9,559 nucleotides of DNA from an uncultured bacterium (GTDB lineage: Bacteria; Planctomycetota; Uabimicrobiia; Uabimicrobiales; JABWCH01): contig CALKWO010000173.1 of the NCBI GenBank assembly GCA_938003875.1, positions 1 to 9,559 on the forward strand, written 5' to 3'. How positions within the stretch are numbered: position 1 is the stretch's first letter; each line of letters begins with the position of its first letter. Positions 1 to 7,072 of the stretch are shown in pieces. A program made the translations under genes and the position numbers. The notes below the pieces were generated by a model. That model ran no database searches. It saw nothing but the letters and a program-made list of their open reading frames with translations, and was not told the origin of the DNA.

Positions 1-110
1 CTCTGTCAACTTTACAATTGTCAAACGAATTCTACACCGTTTTGGACCGATGCCCGATGGGAGACACCAATTGCTTCTAAAATTTTCATACTCTTTTTCT
101 CCAAAAGATG
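1..110. other. Left-edge region downstream of the minus-strand operon; no convincing gene
   Basis: This stretch lies beyond the hairpin that ends the left operon. It contains no ORF I can defend. A 22-codon minus-strand ORF (89 to 21, starting MKILEAIGVS) has a GGAG nine bases upstream but stops quickly. On the plus strand a frame is open from base 2 to a stop at 197-199, but it overlaps the end of the large minus-strand gene antisense. Two TTGACA hexamers on the minus strand (24-19 and 9-4) look like -35 boxes for a gene to the left, but any matching -10 boxes would fall at or beyond the window edge. Treat it as intergenic. Confidence 0.4.
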
Positions 111-138
111 TGGCAGATGGCATATTGACCATCTGCCA
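111..138 (-). terminator. Hairpin terminator of the left operon
   Basis: A perfect 10-bp inverted repeat (TGGCAGATGG / CCATCTGCCA) surrounds an 8-base loop and begins five bases past the stop codon of the 1112-aa gene. Read on the minus strand, the stem is followed by CATCTTTTGG, a short and imperfect T-tract. The position and perfect stem fit an intrinsic terminator. The weak T-run means it may be leaky or act as a 3'-end stabiliser. Confidence 0.6.
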
Positions 139-143
139 TGAGG

Positions 144-3100
144 TTAGTAGCATTCAATATCGAAGATATTTAGCGGCACGTAGCTGTAGGTTTCTCTAGC
201 CTGAGCAATTTGAGTGATATCTTGTTGAGCCACTGTATTGCCTTGTAGCTGTGCATTGCGTAACATCTCTTGTATATCAGGGTTAGACCAATTTTGGAGA
301 TTGTTCTGATACTTTATGATTTCCTCTAATTTTTTTATGGCAGAGTTGAGCAGCTTGCCAAATTCTTCGTCATTCAAATGGCTGACTTCATCTAATGACA
401 TGCCTAAAAGTGTTTTTCCACGTGGGTTGAGAACAAAACTTTTTCTGCGTGGTACCATAGGTCGTTGAGGGTCTTCATATAGACTACGGAGGGCTTCTTT
501 TAGCTCCCTATGCCATATATCAGGAGGCAGTTGTCTGCCTAAAATATTTTTGCCTAGCTCAATAAAACGGTTGATAACCGAACGGATCTCGCCAAAGTTA
601 CTAAGGCTCATGTACACGGAAAAATCCACCTGATATTCTTGGTATCCCGGGTTTGTCGGAATCATCTGTCTGTCAAAGACATACCCTTCCTTGTATAAAC
701 CAGTTTCATGGTTTAAATCAATGTCCTGTTGCATCCCTTCTCGAAAGAGAGTTTCGATGGCTGCCCACCATTGTGGATTCAGGCTCAGACTTTTCAATTG
801 CTCTTTTTGCTGAGCCGAAAGCTTTTGTTTCAGAATGAGCATCCGTTGTTCGCTATTGTAATAGAAATGAGGTTTTAAATCCTTTGGAATGGCAGGCACC
901 TCCTGATGCCAGATTACCCTGGGAGCAACCAATTGCTCGAAAACTTCCTGAGACATCTGTAAAACAGAGCTGCCATACTTTTGTATAGTGGCAGCAAGTC
1001 CGCCTGTTCGAGCTTTCTCATACATCGCCTCATAAGCCGTTGTAATGGATTGGGAAATTTTTTCAAAAAACTCTTTAACACGATCCGTTACATCCTGGGG
1101 GTTAGATAGATGAACGTATTCCGCAAAATCTCGATTGATGCCTGCGTTTACTGCGTCACAAAAGCTTTTAAACCGCCGATGGCCTTCGGAATTCCTATTT
1201 CCATATTGCATTGTGAAAAAATAAAATCGTCTGGCTCTATCGAGAGCCTTCCATTCGCGAATGAAATCGTCTTCGTTCCACGAATCTAGCGTTCTCTCCT
1301 GTCCCACTTTACCTAAAAGAAAAACCATTTTTGTGGAGTTGGCTCTCCAGGAAAGTTGGGTAGATTTATTTCCTAAGCTTCTGTCAGAATACTCAAATTT
1401 TCCATGCAATAAGGATTTGAGTGCTTTGATATGACTCGCCTGATCGCCTTGATTGCCTTCTTGTAGGAAATTACCAAAACGTATTTCCGAAAAATCCAGT
1501 TGAAAATCGCGTGCGGTACTTTTAAAATTATAGAAATTGCATTCTGCTTCTTTATCACAGGCATCTCTGTAAACCAGTAGCGCAACACGAATTGTGGGGA
1601 CTATCTTGTATCTTTCTAAAAGATTCTTTAAAACAAGGTCTTCGATTCTATCCGGGTTCAATTTTTCCTTTAGCAGTGTTTGTGCCTCTTGCAGTTTTTT
1701 AAATATTTCTTGAATCCTTTCTTTGATTTGATCAGCATAAGGATAGGCATCTGAGCTTCCGAGCATCACAAAGACGATGTCAATAGTAGCCAATTCCTCT
1801 AATCTTTGGAGCACTGTTTCCATCATCTTTTCATACTGGATGCTAGGAAGCATATTGTTTGCTATATAAGAAATTTTATAGACTCTTGCCTCTGTTCCAT
1901 CCTGTGCAGGAACTTTGTGTGAACTCAGAATCAAATGCTTCATATACGCATGGTCAATGTCAATGTCTACATCTATTTCTTCAGAAACAATATCCCCTTT
2001 TTGAGGTGCCAACCCTAGTGCTGCTCTCTTTATGGCATCAAGATTCTCATACACCTTTGCTAGCCCTAAAATTTGGTTCCCTTGTCTGAGAATACGTCTT
2101 TTTCTCGTCTCTGCGGAAAATGCTAACACCTGGGCTGTATTCCAGGTGATGATGGATTCCTTTGTAACATAGCCTTCTAGTATTCGCTTTTCTTTTAAAA
2201 ACTTTTCTCGTCTCCCCAAGAGATACCAGGTAATATTATCCACCTGGATCGTAGAGTAGATTGCAAAATGGTGCAACACGTTTAATGCATTCACAGGATT
2301 TGTGCTTAGGTTGGGAGTTCCATAAACATAAACTAAGATACTTTTATCAATCAGAGGTTTTTTCAGCACACATTGTGAGATTACTGTGTCCATGTCTAAC
2401 TGGTATTGAGTAGAGAGATTATCTATGACGGCTTTCCATGCCTGTTGCATTGCTGCTGATTGGGTGCATAATTCAAGGGCTTGAGAATATTCTTCTCCTG
2501 ACATCGTGCCTGTCCAGACAAGAAATCCTTCTGGATTGTAAGAGAGTTTATGACTCCAGCTTGAAGGTATCTGTATCTGGGGGCCATATATCTTTGCTGT
2601 GTATTTTCTTACTGGGGCTTCTGTCTGGTTTTCTGAATCTATGCGATCTGCTTCCATAGGGAAAAACGGAGCTTGAAGGAAGCAGATATTTTTAGAGACA
2701 TGTTCCTTTATGTGGCTGCCGCCTTTGAGAATCGTATTTTTTTTTGCCCATCCCAAGATGGGTTTTGTTTGATAGTACTCCCTATATTCTTCCCTTGGTA
2801 AATAATGATTTTGGATATATCCGCGTTCGTAGACATTTTGGGCTAGAGTAGAAAGAATAGATGCCCAGGAAAAAGAAAAATCATTTTTATAAAAATAAAA
2901 TTTCTGGCTTTCCTCATAAAGTTTACGGATAGTATCCTGCCAGGAAGAGTCTTGCGAAAGGCGTAGTAAATCCTGATATACGGTTTTTGACATCAGCCCA
3001 TTCCAGGACATACACTTGTGGCCTCTGTCCAATTGCAAACATTTTAGTAAATTAGAAGGAACAGTAGGAGAAGCAAACTCTTCCTGAAAGTTGATGGTCA

Positions 3101-3482
3101 CCCATCGCGGACGAGAGGCAACTAAAATATACTCTTCCCCTTGCAGATTGGGACGCATAATCTGAGTTTTCAGATACAGCCCTTCCATGATAGCAGGAAT
3201 TCTAGGCGAATCCGAGCTTATATCTCGATATAAAATAAAATCCGTGCGAAGAGATGTAAGACTTTCGCTTTCCATATCTTGGAAATCGCTAAAAGAAACG
3301 AACCTCTGAGATTCCAGGGGAATGGTTTGAAGCTGATTTTCAGGAGTAACGAGGGTTACCTGGTTTCCCTGGACTTCTTTTACTTCACAAATTGCGAATG
3401 TATTGCCAAAAAGATACCATTGATGGGACCAGCAATCTTTCAAGATCATGAAAAAAAGCAGGAAGAGAAGAAAATTTTTCAT
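144..3482 (-). CDS. Exported PpkA-like von Willebrand A (vWA) domain protein with degenerate MIDAS
   Basis: A 1112-aa protein with a Sec-type signal (MKNFLLFLLFFMIL, possible cleavage near residue 19). Residues 20-360 resemble nothing I know. Around 378-475 there is an SH3-like stretch (YVYGTP, WYLLGR, GYVTKESIITWN, RKRRIL) of the kind I recall before the vWA domain of PpkA-type proteins. Residues 563-815 fit a vWA fold: IDIVFVMLGSS strand, PYADQIKERI helix, VALLVYRD, TKMVFLLG. The C-terminus (LLGMSLDEV, KKLEEIIKYQ, YVPLNIFD) also matches the tail I remember for that family. No kinase domain is present. The first MIDAS Asp is Leu574 and the motif reads LGSSD, so metal binding is doubtful. Its AAAGGA site, placed 8 nt before the ATG, starts right after the upstream gene's stop, which suggests translational coupling. 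It is the last gene of the operon. A scaffold or assembly role in the envelope is inference. Confidence 0.72.
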   Translation of the reverse strand: MKNFLLFLLFFMILKDCWSHQWYLFGNTFAICEVKEVQGNQVTLVTPENQLQTIPLESQRFVSFSDFQDMESESLTSLRTDFILYRDISSDSPRIPAIMEGLYLKTQIMRPNLQGEEYILVASRPRWVTINFQEEFASPTVPSNLLKCLQLDRGHKCMSWNGLMSKTVYQDLLRLSQDSSWQDTIRKLYEESQKFYFYKNDFSFSWASILSTLAQNVYERGYIQNHYLPREEYREYYQTKPILGWAKKNTILKGGSHIKEHVSKNICFLQAPFFPMEADRIDSENQTEAPVRKYTAKIYGPQIQIPSSWSHKLSYNPEGFLVWTGTMSGEEYSQALELCTQSAAMQQAWKAVIDNLSTQYQLDMDTVISQCVLKKPLIDKSILVYVYGTPNLSTNPVNALNVLHHFAIYSTIQVDNITWYLLGRREKFLKEKRILEGYVTKESIITWNTAQVLAFSAETRKRRILRQGNQILGLAKVYENLDAIKRAALGLAPQKGDIVSEEIDVDIDIDHAYMKHLILSSHKVPAQDGTEARVYKISYIANNMLPSIQYEKMMETVLQRLEELATIDIVFVMLGSSDAYPYADQIKERIQEIFKKLQEAQTLLKEKLNPDRIEDLVLKNLLERYKIVPTIRVALLVYRDACDKEAECNFYNFKSTARDFQLDFSEIRFGNFLQEGNQGDQASHIKALKSLLHGKFEYSDRSLGNKSTQLSWRANSTKMVFLLGKVGQERTLDSWNEDDFIREWKALDRARRFYFFTMQYGNRNSEGHRRFKSFCDAVNAGINRDFAEYVHLSNPQDVTDRVKEFFEKISQSITTAYEAMYEKARTGGLAATIQKYGSSVLQMSQEVFEQLVAPRVIWHQEVPAIPKDLKPHFYYNSEQRMLILKQKLSAQQKEQLKSLSLNPQWWAAIETLFREGMQQDIDLNHETGLYKEGYVFDRQMIPTNPGYQEYQVDFSVYMSLSNFGEIRSVINRFIELGKNILGRQLPPDIWHRELKEALRSLYEDPQRPMVPRRKSFVLNPRGKTLLGMSLDEVSHLNDEEFGKLLNSAIKKLEEIIKYQNNLQNWSNPDIQEMLRNAQLQGNTVAQQDITQIAQARETYSYVPLNIFDIECY

Positions 3483-3490
3483 AGATATTT

Positions 3491-3496
3491 TCCTTT
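3491..3496 (-). promoter_or_regulatory. Ribosome binding site of the 1112-aa gene inside a 14-nt gap
   Basis: On the minus strand the upstream gene's TAG stop is followed at once by AAAGGA, eight bases, then ATG. With the binding site touching the stop codon, ribosomes finishing the upstream gene are well placed to reinitiate. This ties expression of the two vWA-like proteins together and fixes the start at 3482. Confidence 0.75.
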
Positions 3497-5668
3497 CTAT
3501 TTTTCCGATACCCAGGATATAAAATCCTGCACAGTATATATTTGAATCGAAATCGTTCCCTTTTTATCTTGGATTTCAATCTTTTGGGACTTTTTGAAAC
3601 CACCAGGATTATGAAAAGAAGTGACCAGAATCACTGTGTCTATGCTAAAAGGGGCAAGCACATTTCGAAACTGTATCATTTCTTGATCTTGCTGAAAATC
3701 CTCAGAAGAATGACCAAACAGGCAGCTTCCTGATCCCAAATATGAGATTTCCCGGATGTTATCTAAGGAAGTTTCTACTATCGCGCCATTACGTATATAG
3801 GCAAAGATCGGATTCTGATTCCATGCCAGCCTATTGCAAGATTCCATAATTTTTTCCCATTCGGACATTCGCAAGCTACTGGTGATGCTATTATACGAGG
3901 CATCCAAAAGCACCAGTAGGTTAGCAGTGCCAGGTTTTCTGAGATGGAGGTTTTTCCACCAGAGAACGAAGCTCTGAGGGCAGCCTGTTTGTTTCAAAAA
4001 ATTGCCTTCTTTGTCCAATAGGGAATAAGGAGCTTCCAGCGTAATGGCTTTGCCTTTCGAAGTATATTTTATCTTTTGGATGAACCTGACATCAGATGGA
4101 AAGAACTTCATGTCATCGAGAGAAATCTCTACTGTCTTCACCAGGGGATACCCAAAATTTAGAGGAATCTGTTGCATAACAGAAAGCTTTTCTGGCTTTT
4201 CCCCCTGGATGCAAACAGGAAGGTTTTGCATTTCCTCGACATTGGGCAATTCCAGTTGCAAAGCCTCGCTATAGGCTGTTTCTCTGGCTGTGGTTACAGG
4301 AGTGAGTAGAGGAAGTAAAAAACTATGTTCCTGGTATATTCCTACATAAATTTCCTTGCCTGTGAGGATTTTTCTGTAGCTCTCTTTTGCAAGCCACATA
4401 TGCTTCTCACGACAAACCAGAGGGATTTTCTTTTGCTCAGAGATGTCATACATGCAAAATTCTATCGAGGAATTTTCGATGTCCCCGCCTTTCACACAGG
4501 CAATGGGAACATCATCCAGCTTATAAGCCTTTGGAGAAGGGAGCCTGGTAAGGCGATACGGACGATAGAATTTTTTCAGCTCTGTTTTTTGCTTATGCTC
4601 TGGATGAAGCAAATACACTAAAGGAGGATTTCCCTCCAAATAGCTGGCTTTACGAGCCAAAAGATAGGTCGTCAACCAGTCGGATGCGGGAAAAATTTCA
4701 TATTCCCTTGTGTCTTCCCAGGATTGAAAGCGATAAGGAATCAATTCGTAGCATAAAATCCCTTCCCTAACTCCAGGTTTAGTATCCATAGAGCAGGCAT
4801 GGTCCAGAACCAAATTCCAGATATCAGGAGAAAGGCTACCAAACGCATTCCCCTGAGTGATGACCTCGCCTTTATGTTGAATCTGAATTTGTGATACTAC
4901 GCACAAAGGCACACCTTGAGGAAGTTCCTTTGTCATGATGCTAAACTCGACTGATGGTCTGCTCTTCTCTTGCCAGGCAAGATTCCACTCGCCTGTTTTA
5001 CCCTGACTTATGGCAATATAGGCAGCGAGCATTTCCTGAACGCTGGAACGAATTGAGATAGACTCTGCCTCTGGGCCACAGAATCTATAGGGCAGGAGGT
5101 TATAAACAAGCTCGCTCTTTTCTTTCACCAGGGGCATAGAATTTTCGAGGAAACCAGGATAAGCCAGCATATTGAAAACTTCTTCAGAAATGCTCTGGAA
5201 ACTATCATACTTCGCCAATTCGCTGCCTCCTGACCTCAGAATAATTTGAGATACTCCAACTATCGTAGCTTCTTGAGGCGGTTCAGAAATTTTCATGCGA
5301 AATCTCAGGCTTTTGTAAGCGAATGTGATGTACGCCGGGCGTTTTTGTGCGAGGGCAAGATAAAAATCCATCCAGCCTGCACCTTTGGGAGATACAATAT
5401 CCAGGGATGCTTTCTGGGAATCTACAAAAGAATAGCGTTTCAGGTTACAAACCAACTGTCGTCCCCATGGGGTTTCTTTGCGCTCGATCCCTGTTGTAAG
5501 CCGAACATCAAAAAAAAGATCCCAATACAGTCCGTTCGCTTCCGCCATATCTACTTTCCCCACTTCTTCCCCCTCCAGGCAAAACACCAGGGAAGGCAGA
5601 GAAGCGGGGATTTGAGCATGAACCATGCTCAGAAAGAAAACGAGAAAAAACAATAGCTTAAGAATCAT
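3497..5668 (-). CDS. Exported repeat protein with C-terminal vWA-like domain
   Basis: A 723-aa protein with a clear signal peptide (MILKLLFFLVFFLSMVHA, cleavage after A18). The N-terminal half holds three diverged copies of a ~115-residue module, at roughly 25-128, 136-246 and 256-355. Copies two and three share VSQI near their start, an ELVYNLLPYRF / ILCYELIPYRF core, and a helix EMLAAYIAI / WLTTYLLAR. Copy one keeps QLVCNLKRYSF and WMDFYLALAQ. A shorter related piece may follow at 386-445. The C-terminal ~140 residues look vWA-like: strand NLLVLLDASYNS with D589, S591 and N593 in the DxSxS positions, then DTVILVTSFHNPGG. The family is not recognised. It sits 36 nt after the coiled-coil gene and 14 nt before the PpkA-like gene, so the three probably act together outside the membrane. 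The start is supported by AAAAGGAG (5684-5677) eight bases upstream. Confidence 0.72.
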   Translation of the reverse strand: MILKLLFFLVFFLSMVHAQIPASLPSLVFCLEGEEVGKVDMAEANGLYWDLFFDVRLTTGIERKETPWGRQLVCNLKRYSFVDSQKASLDIVSPKGAGWMDFYLALAQKRPAYITFAYKSLRFRMKISEPPQEATIVGVSQIILRSGGSELAKYDSFQSISEEVFNMLAYPGFLENSMPLVKEKSELVYNLLPYRFCGPEAESISIRSSVQEMLAAYIAISQGKTGEWNLAWQEKSRPSVEFSIMTKELPQGVPLCVVSQIQIQHKGEVITQGNAFGSLSPDIWNLVLDHACSMDTKPGVREGILCYELIPYRFQSWEDTREYEIFPASDWLTTYLLARKASYLEGNPPLVYLLHPEHKQKTELKKFYRPYRLTRLPSPKAYKLDDVPIACVKGGDIENSSIEFCMYDISEQKKIPLVCREKHMWLAKESYRKILTGKEIYVGIYQEHSFLLPLLTPVTTARETAYSEALQLELPNVEEMQNLPVCIQGEKPEKLSVMQQIPLNFGYPLVKTVEISLDDMKFFPSDVRFIQKIKYTSKGKAITLEAPYSLLDKEGNFLKQTGCPQSFVLWWKNLHLRKPGTANLLVLLDASYNSITSSLRMSEWEKIMESCNRLAWNQNPIFAYIRNGAIVETSLDNIREISYLGSGSCLFGHSSEDFQQDQEMIQFRNVLAPFSIDTVILVTSFHNPGGFKKSQKIEIQDKKGTISIQIYTVQDFISWVSEK
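4604..5596 (-). repeat. Three diverged protein-level repeats within the 723-aa gene
   Basis: Each unit encodes a beta-rich start, an S-(I/L)-S helix, then a (Y/C)xLxPYRF-like core and an amphipathic helix with Y(I/L)A-type residues, near residues 25-128, 136-246 and 256-355. Similarity is seen in the protein, not the DNA, so the duplication is old. Units two and three are closest to each other; unit one is the most diverged. Confidence 0.6.
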
Positions 5669-5704
5669 AAAGAAGACTCCTTTTGTATATGGATAAGACT
5701 TAAC

Positions 5705-6703
5705 CTATTCACCAGGAATATTTAATGTTGTTCTATAGCCAGTATGTACCCAATTAGTTTCATCTGGATAACTTGGATGACGTACAGGTTCGCTATAACC
5801 TGTATCTTCTGTAGTTGCTGTCATTCCAGAAATCCTGACGTGAGCACGATTGGCCCGATTCATGGCACCATTGCCAATGTTTATTCCATCCTTCGCCAGC
5901 TCTTTTGCCTCATTCGCTGTCTTCTGGGTTTCGTTTGCGAAGCCCACTTGAATCAGGTTATACCAGGCACCATTCTTGTTCCATAGCTGAAATGTATCTC
6001 GATTGTTAGAATCTACCCCAGAGAATCGGAAAAAATGGTTTTCATCTCTTGCTCTGACCATATTCGCCCATTCTGCCTTGGTTGCAGAGTCCGCCTTGGT
6101 TGCAAAATCACACTTTTTAGCGTAGGCGACTCCCTCATTTTCGATTTTTGTGAGTCTCTTGCAGGCAGCCTCCATGTCTGCTTTTTTGGCCAAATCTCCC
6201 AGAGAATCTTTCAAATTTTTATCTTCTTTTTGCAAAGAAACGATTTTCTGGTTCTGGTCGGAGTTCAAAGTATCTACCTTAGTCCCCAGGGTTCCGATGG
6301 ACTGCCCAATGCGTTGTACTTCTGCTTTTACCAGGGAATCCAGAGTTCCCAGGCTTGCTTTTAAAGCTGCAATTTCCCCTTTTTGAGACTCTATCAAGTT
6401 CTTTTGTGCCAGGTTTTCTTGTTTTAAAGAAACGATTATTGCTTCTTGTTGAGAGCATTTTTGCTCTAAACTCTCTATCCTTGCTTTGTTACTTCGGGAT
6501 TCTGTTGCTAGCTCATTCAAAGTTCCCTGAATCGTCGGCGGTTGAGTATTCCCGACAGACGGGTTTACCTGCCTGTCTAGCAAAGCCAGTTTTTGTTCTA
6601 CTTCCTGCAATCTTCTTTCCCATTCTGGTGGAACAGATTGGGCAAAAACAGAGAAACAAACAAAAATTATCAGAATTGTACAAGACCACAATTGCCTTTT
6701 CAT
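5705..6703 (-). CDS. Exported coiled-coil protein with tail-fibre-like C-terminus
   Basis: A 332-aa protein using the internal ATG at 6703, because AAAGGAG (6717-6711) lies seven bases upstream and the protein then begins with a good signal peptide (MKRQLWSCTILIIFVCFSVFA, cleavage after A21). An upstream in-frame ATG at 6760 would bury that signal behind 19 polar residues. Residues 27-190 are long heptad-rich coiled coil (RIESLEQKCSQQEAIIVSLK, KGEIAALKASL). Residues 200-215 carry an alanine-rich linker (ATKADSATKAEWANMV) like those joining segments of phage tail fibres. After this comes a compact region (HFFRFSG, FQLWNKNGAWYNLIQVG), a second helix at 255-287, and an aromatic C-terminus (NWVHTGYRTTLNIPGE). 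No named family was recognised. The shape suggests a trimeric stalk with a tip domain; trimerisation is inference. It is the first gene of the operon. Confidence 0.7.
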   Translation of the reverse strand: MKRQLWSCTILIIFVCFSVFAQSVPPEWERRLQEVEQKLALLDRQVNPSVGNTQPPTIQGTLNELATESRSNKARIESLEQKCSQQEAIIVSLKQENLAQKNLIESQKGEIAALKASLGTLDSLVKAEVQRIGQSIGTLGTKVDTLNSDQNQKIVSLQKEDKNLKDSLGDLAKKADMEAACKRLTKIENEGVAYAKKCDFATKADSATKAEWANMVRARDENHFFRFSGVDSNNRDTFQLWNKNGAWYNLIQVGFANETQKTANEAKELAKDGINIGNGAMNRANRAHVRISGMTATTEDTGYSEPVRHPSYPDETNWVHTGYRTTLNIPGE

Positions 6704-6710
6704 GGAAAAG

Positions 6711-6717
6711 CTCCTTT
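6711..6717 (-). promoter_or_regulatory. Ribosome binding site fixing the start of the 332-aa gene
   Basis: AAAGGAG on the minus strand, seven bases before the ATG at 6703. It decides in favour of the internal start over the in-frame ATG at 6760, which would place extra polar residues before the signal peptide. Confidence 0.8.
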
Positions 6718-6788
6718 CCAAATAAGGATTTGCGTTTGTAAATAAAATTTTTATTCTCACGGAAAGATACTGATTACTTTTTGGTACT

Positions 6789-6805
6789 ATTATAGCGATT
6801 CGACA
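6789..6805 (-). promoter_or_regulatory. Promoter -10 region of the left operon
   Basis: On the minus strand TGTCGAATC, two bases, then a perfect TATAAT (6794-6789). Transcription would start near 6782, leaving a leader of about 79 bases before the 332-aa gene. No good -35 hexamer sits 16-18 bases upstream, where the sequence is A-rich (AAAAAA from the TTTTTTGTAACGGT motif). The promoter may need an activator or rely on an A-tract UP-like element. No other perfect TATAAT was noticed on this strand in the gap. Confidence 0.5.
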
Positions 6806-6991
6806 TAACCATTTTTTGTAACGGTATGAAACTCCCCAAGAGTGCGTAGTAAAAAAAATGATCCAATTTACAGCAAAAAAGAAATGAGTTACAAAAAATA
6901 GAGCTTTTATATAGAAAAAAAATAGAAAACCCAGGAAATTACTCGCTTTCCACTTTTTTTAAAACTTTTTTTGTAACGGTTTGATTCGACA
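6797..6991. repeat. Repeated short motifs spanning the divergent promoter region
   Basis: TTTTTTGTAAC occurs at 6812-6822 and 6967-6977 and inverted (GTTACAAAAAA) at 6888-6898, so three copies lie 76 and 79 bases apart. The two direct copies extend to GTAACGGT. GATTCGACA occurs at 6797-6805 and 6983-6991, each copy within two bases of a -10 box: the left operon's on one side and the right cluster's on the other. The outer blocks carry the same two motifs in swapped order. This fits binding sites of a shared regulator. The poly-T part alone is weak evidence in an AT-rich gap; the GTAAC and GATTCGACA parts are the informative ones. Confidence 0.5.
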
Positions 6992-7000
6992 ATATAGAAT
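6971..7000 (+). promoter_or_regulatory. Candidate promoter of the right cluster
   Basis: TTGTAA (6971-6976, four of six matches to the -35 consensus), 18 bases, then TAGAAT (6995-7000, five of six to TATAAT). TATAGA at 6993 is an alternative -10. The start of transcription would fall near 7007, just before the leader hairpin. The GATTCGACA motif lies in the spacer, where a bound protein could block or assist polymerase. Confidence 0.4.
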
Positions 7001-7007
7001 GGTTCAT

Positions 7008-7040
7008 CAAAGAGAGACGTATCTCTTTGCTTTTTATTTA
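7008..7040 (+). terminator. Leader hairpin with T-run (attenuator-like or 5' stabilising stem)
   Basis: CAAAGAGA (7008-7015), a six-base loop, and TCTCTTTG (7022-7029) form a perfect 8-bp stem followed by CTTTTTATTTA. It sits between the candidate promoter and the lipoprotein gene, 43 bases before the ATG. The shape is that of an intrinsic terminator, but the stem is AT-rich and so only moderately stable. If transcription starts near 7007, the hairpin would be at the extreme 5' end, where it could instead protect the mRNA. Confidence 0.45.
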
Positions 7041-7058
7041 TAAGGTTTGTAGTGTTTG

Positions 7059-7065
7059 AAGGGAG
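7059..7065 (+). promoter_or_regulatory. Ribosome binding site fixing the start of the lipoprotein gene
   Basis: AAGGGAG seven bases before the ATG at 7073. It favours this start over the in-frame GTG at 7052, which would place MFEGRII ahead of an otherwise ideal lipoprotein signal peptide. Confidence 0.75.
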
Positions 7066-7072
7066 AATCATT

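Noticed and set aside
21..89. 22-codon minus-strand ORF (MKILEAIGVS...) with GGAG upstream
   Set aside because: Very short and of no recognised family; a GGAG plus ATG arises easily by chance. It could be the broken start of a gene.
2..199. Plus-strand frame open from the left edge (contains HRFGPMPDGRHQLLLKFSYSF)
   Set aside because: It could be the end of a converging gene, but it overlaps the 1112-aa gene antisense by 56 bases, runs through the terminator hairpin and matches no family I know. The sequence to the left is needed to decide.
5246..5656. 136-codon plus-strand frame inside the 723-aa gene
   Set aside because: Antisense to the signal peptide and first repeats, which show clear protein-level repeat conservation on the minus strand.
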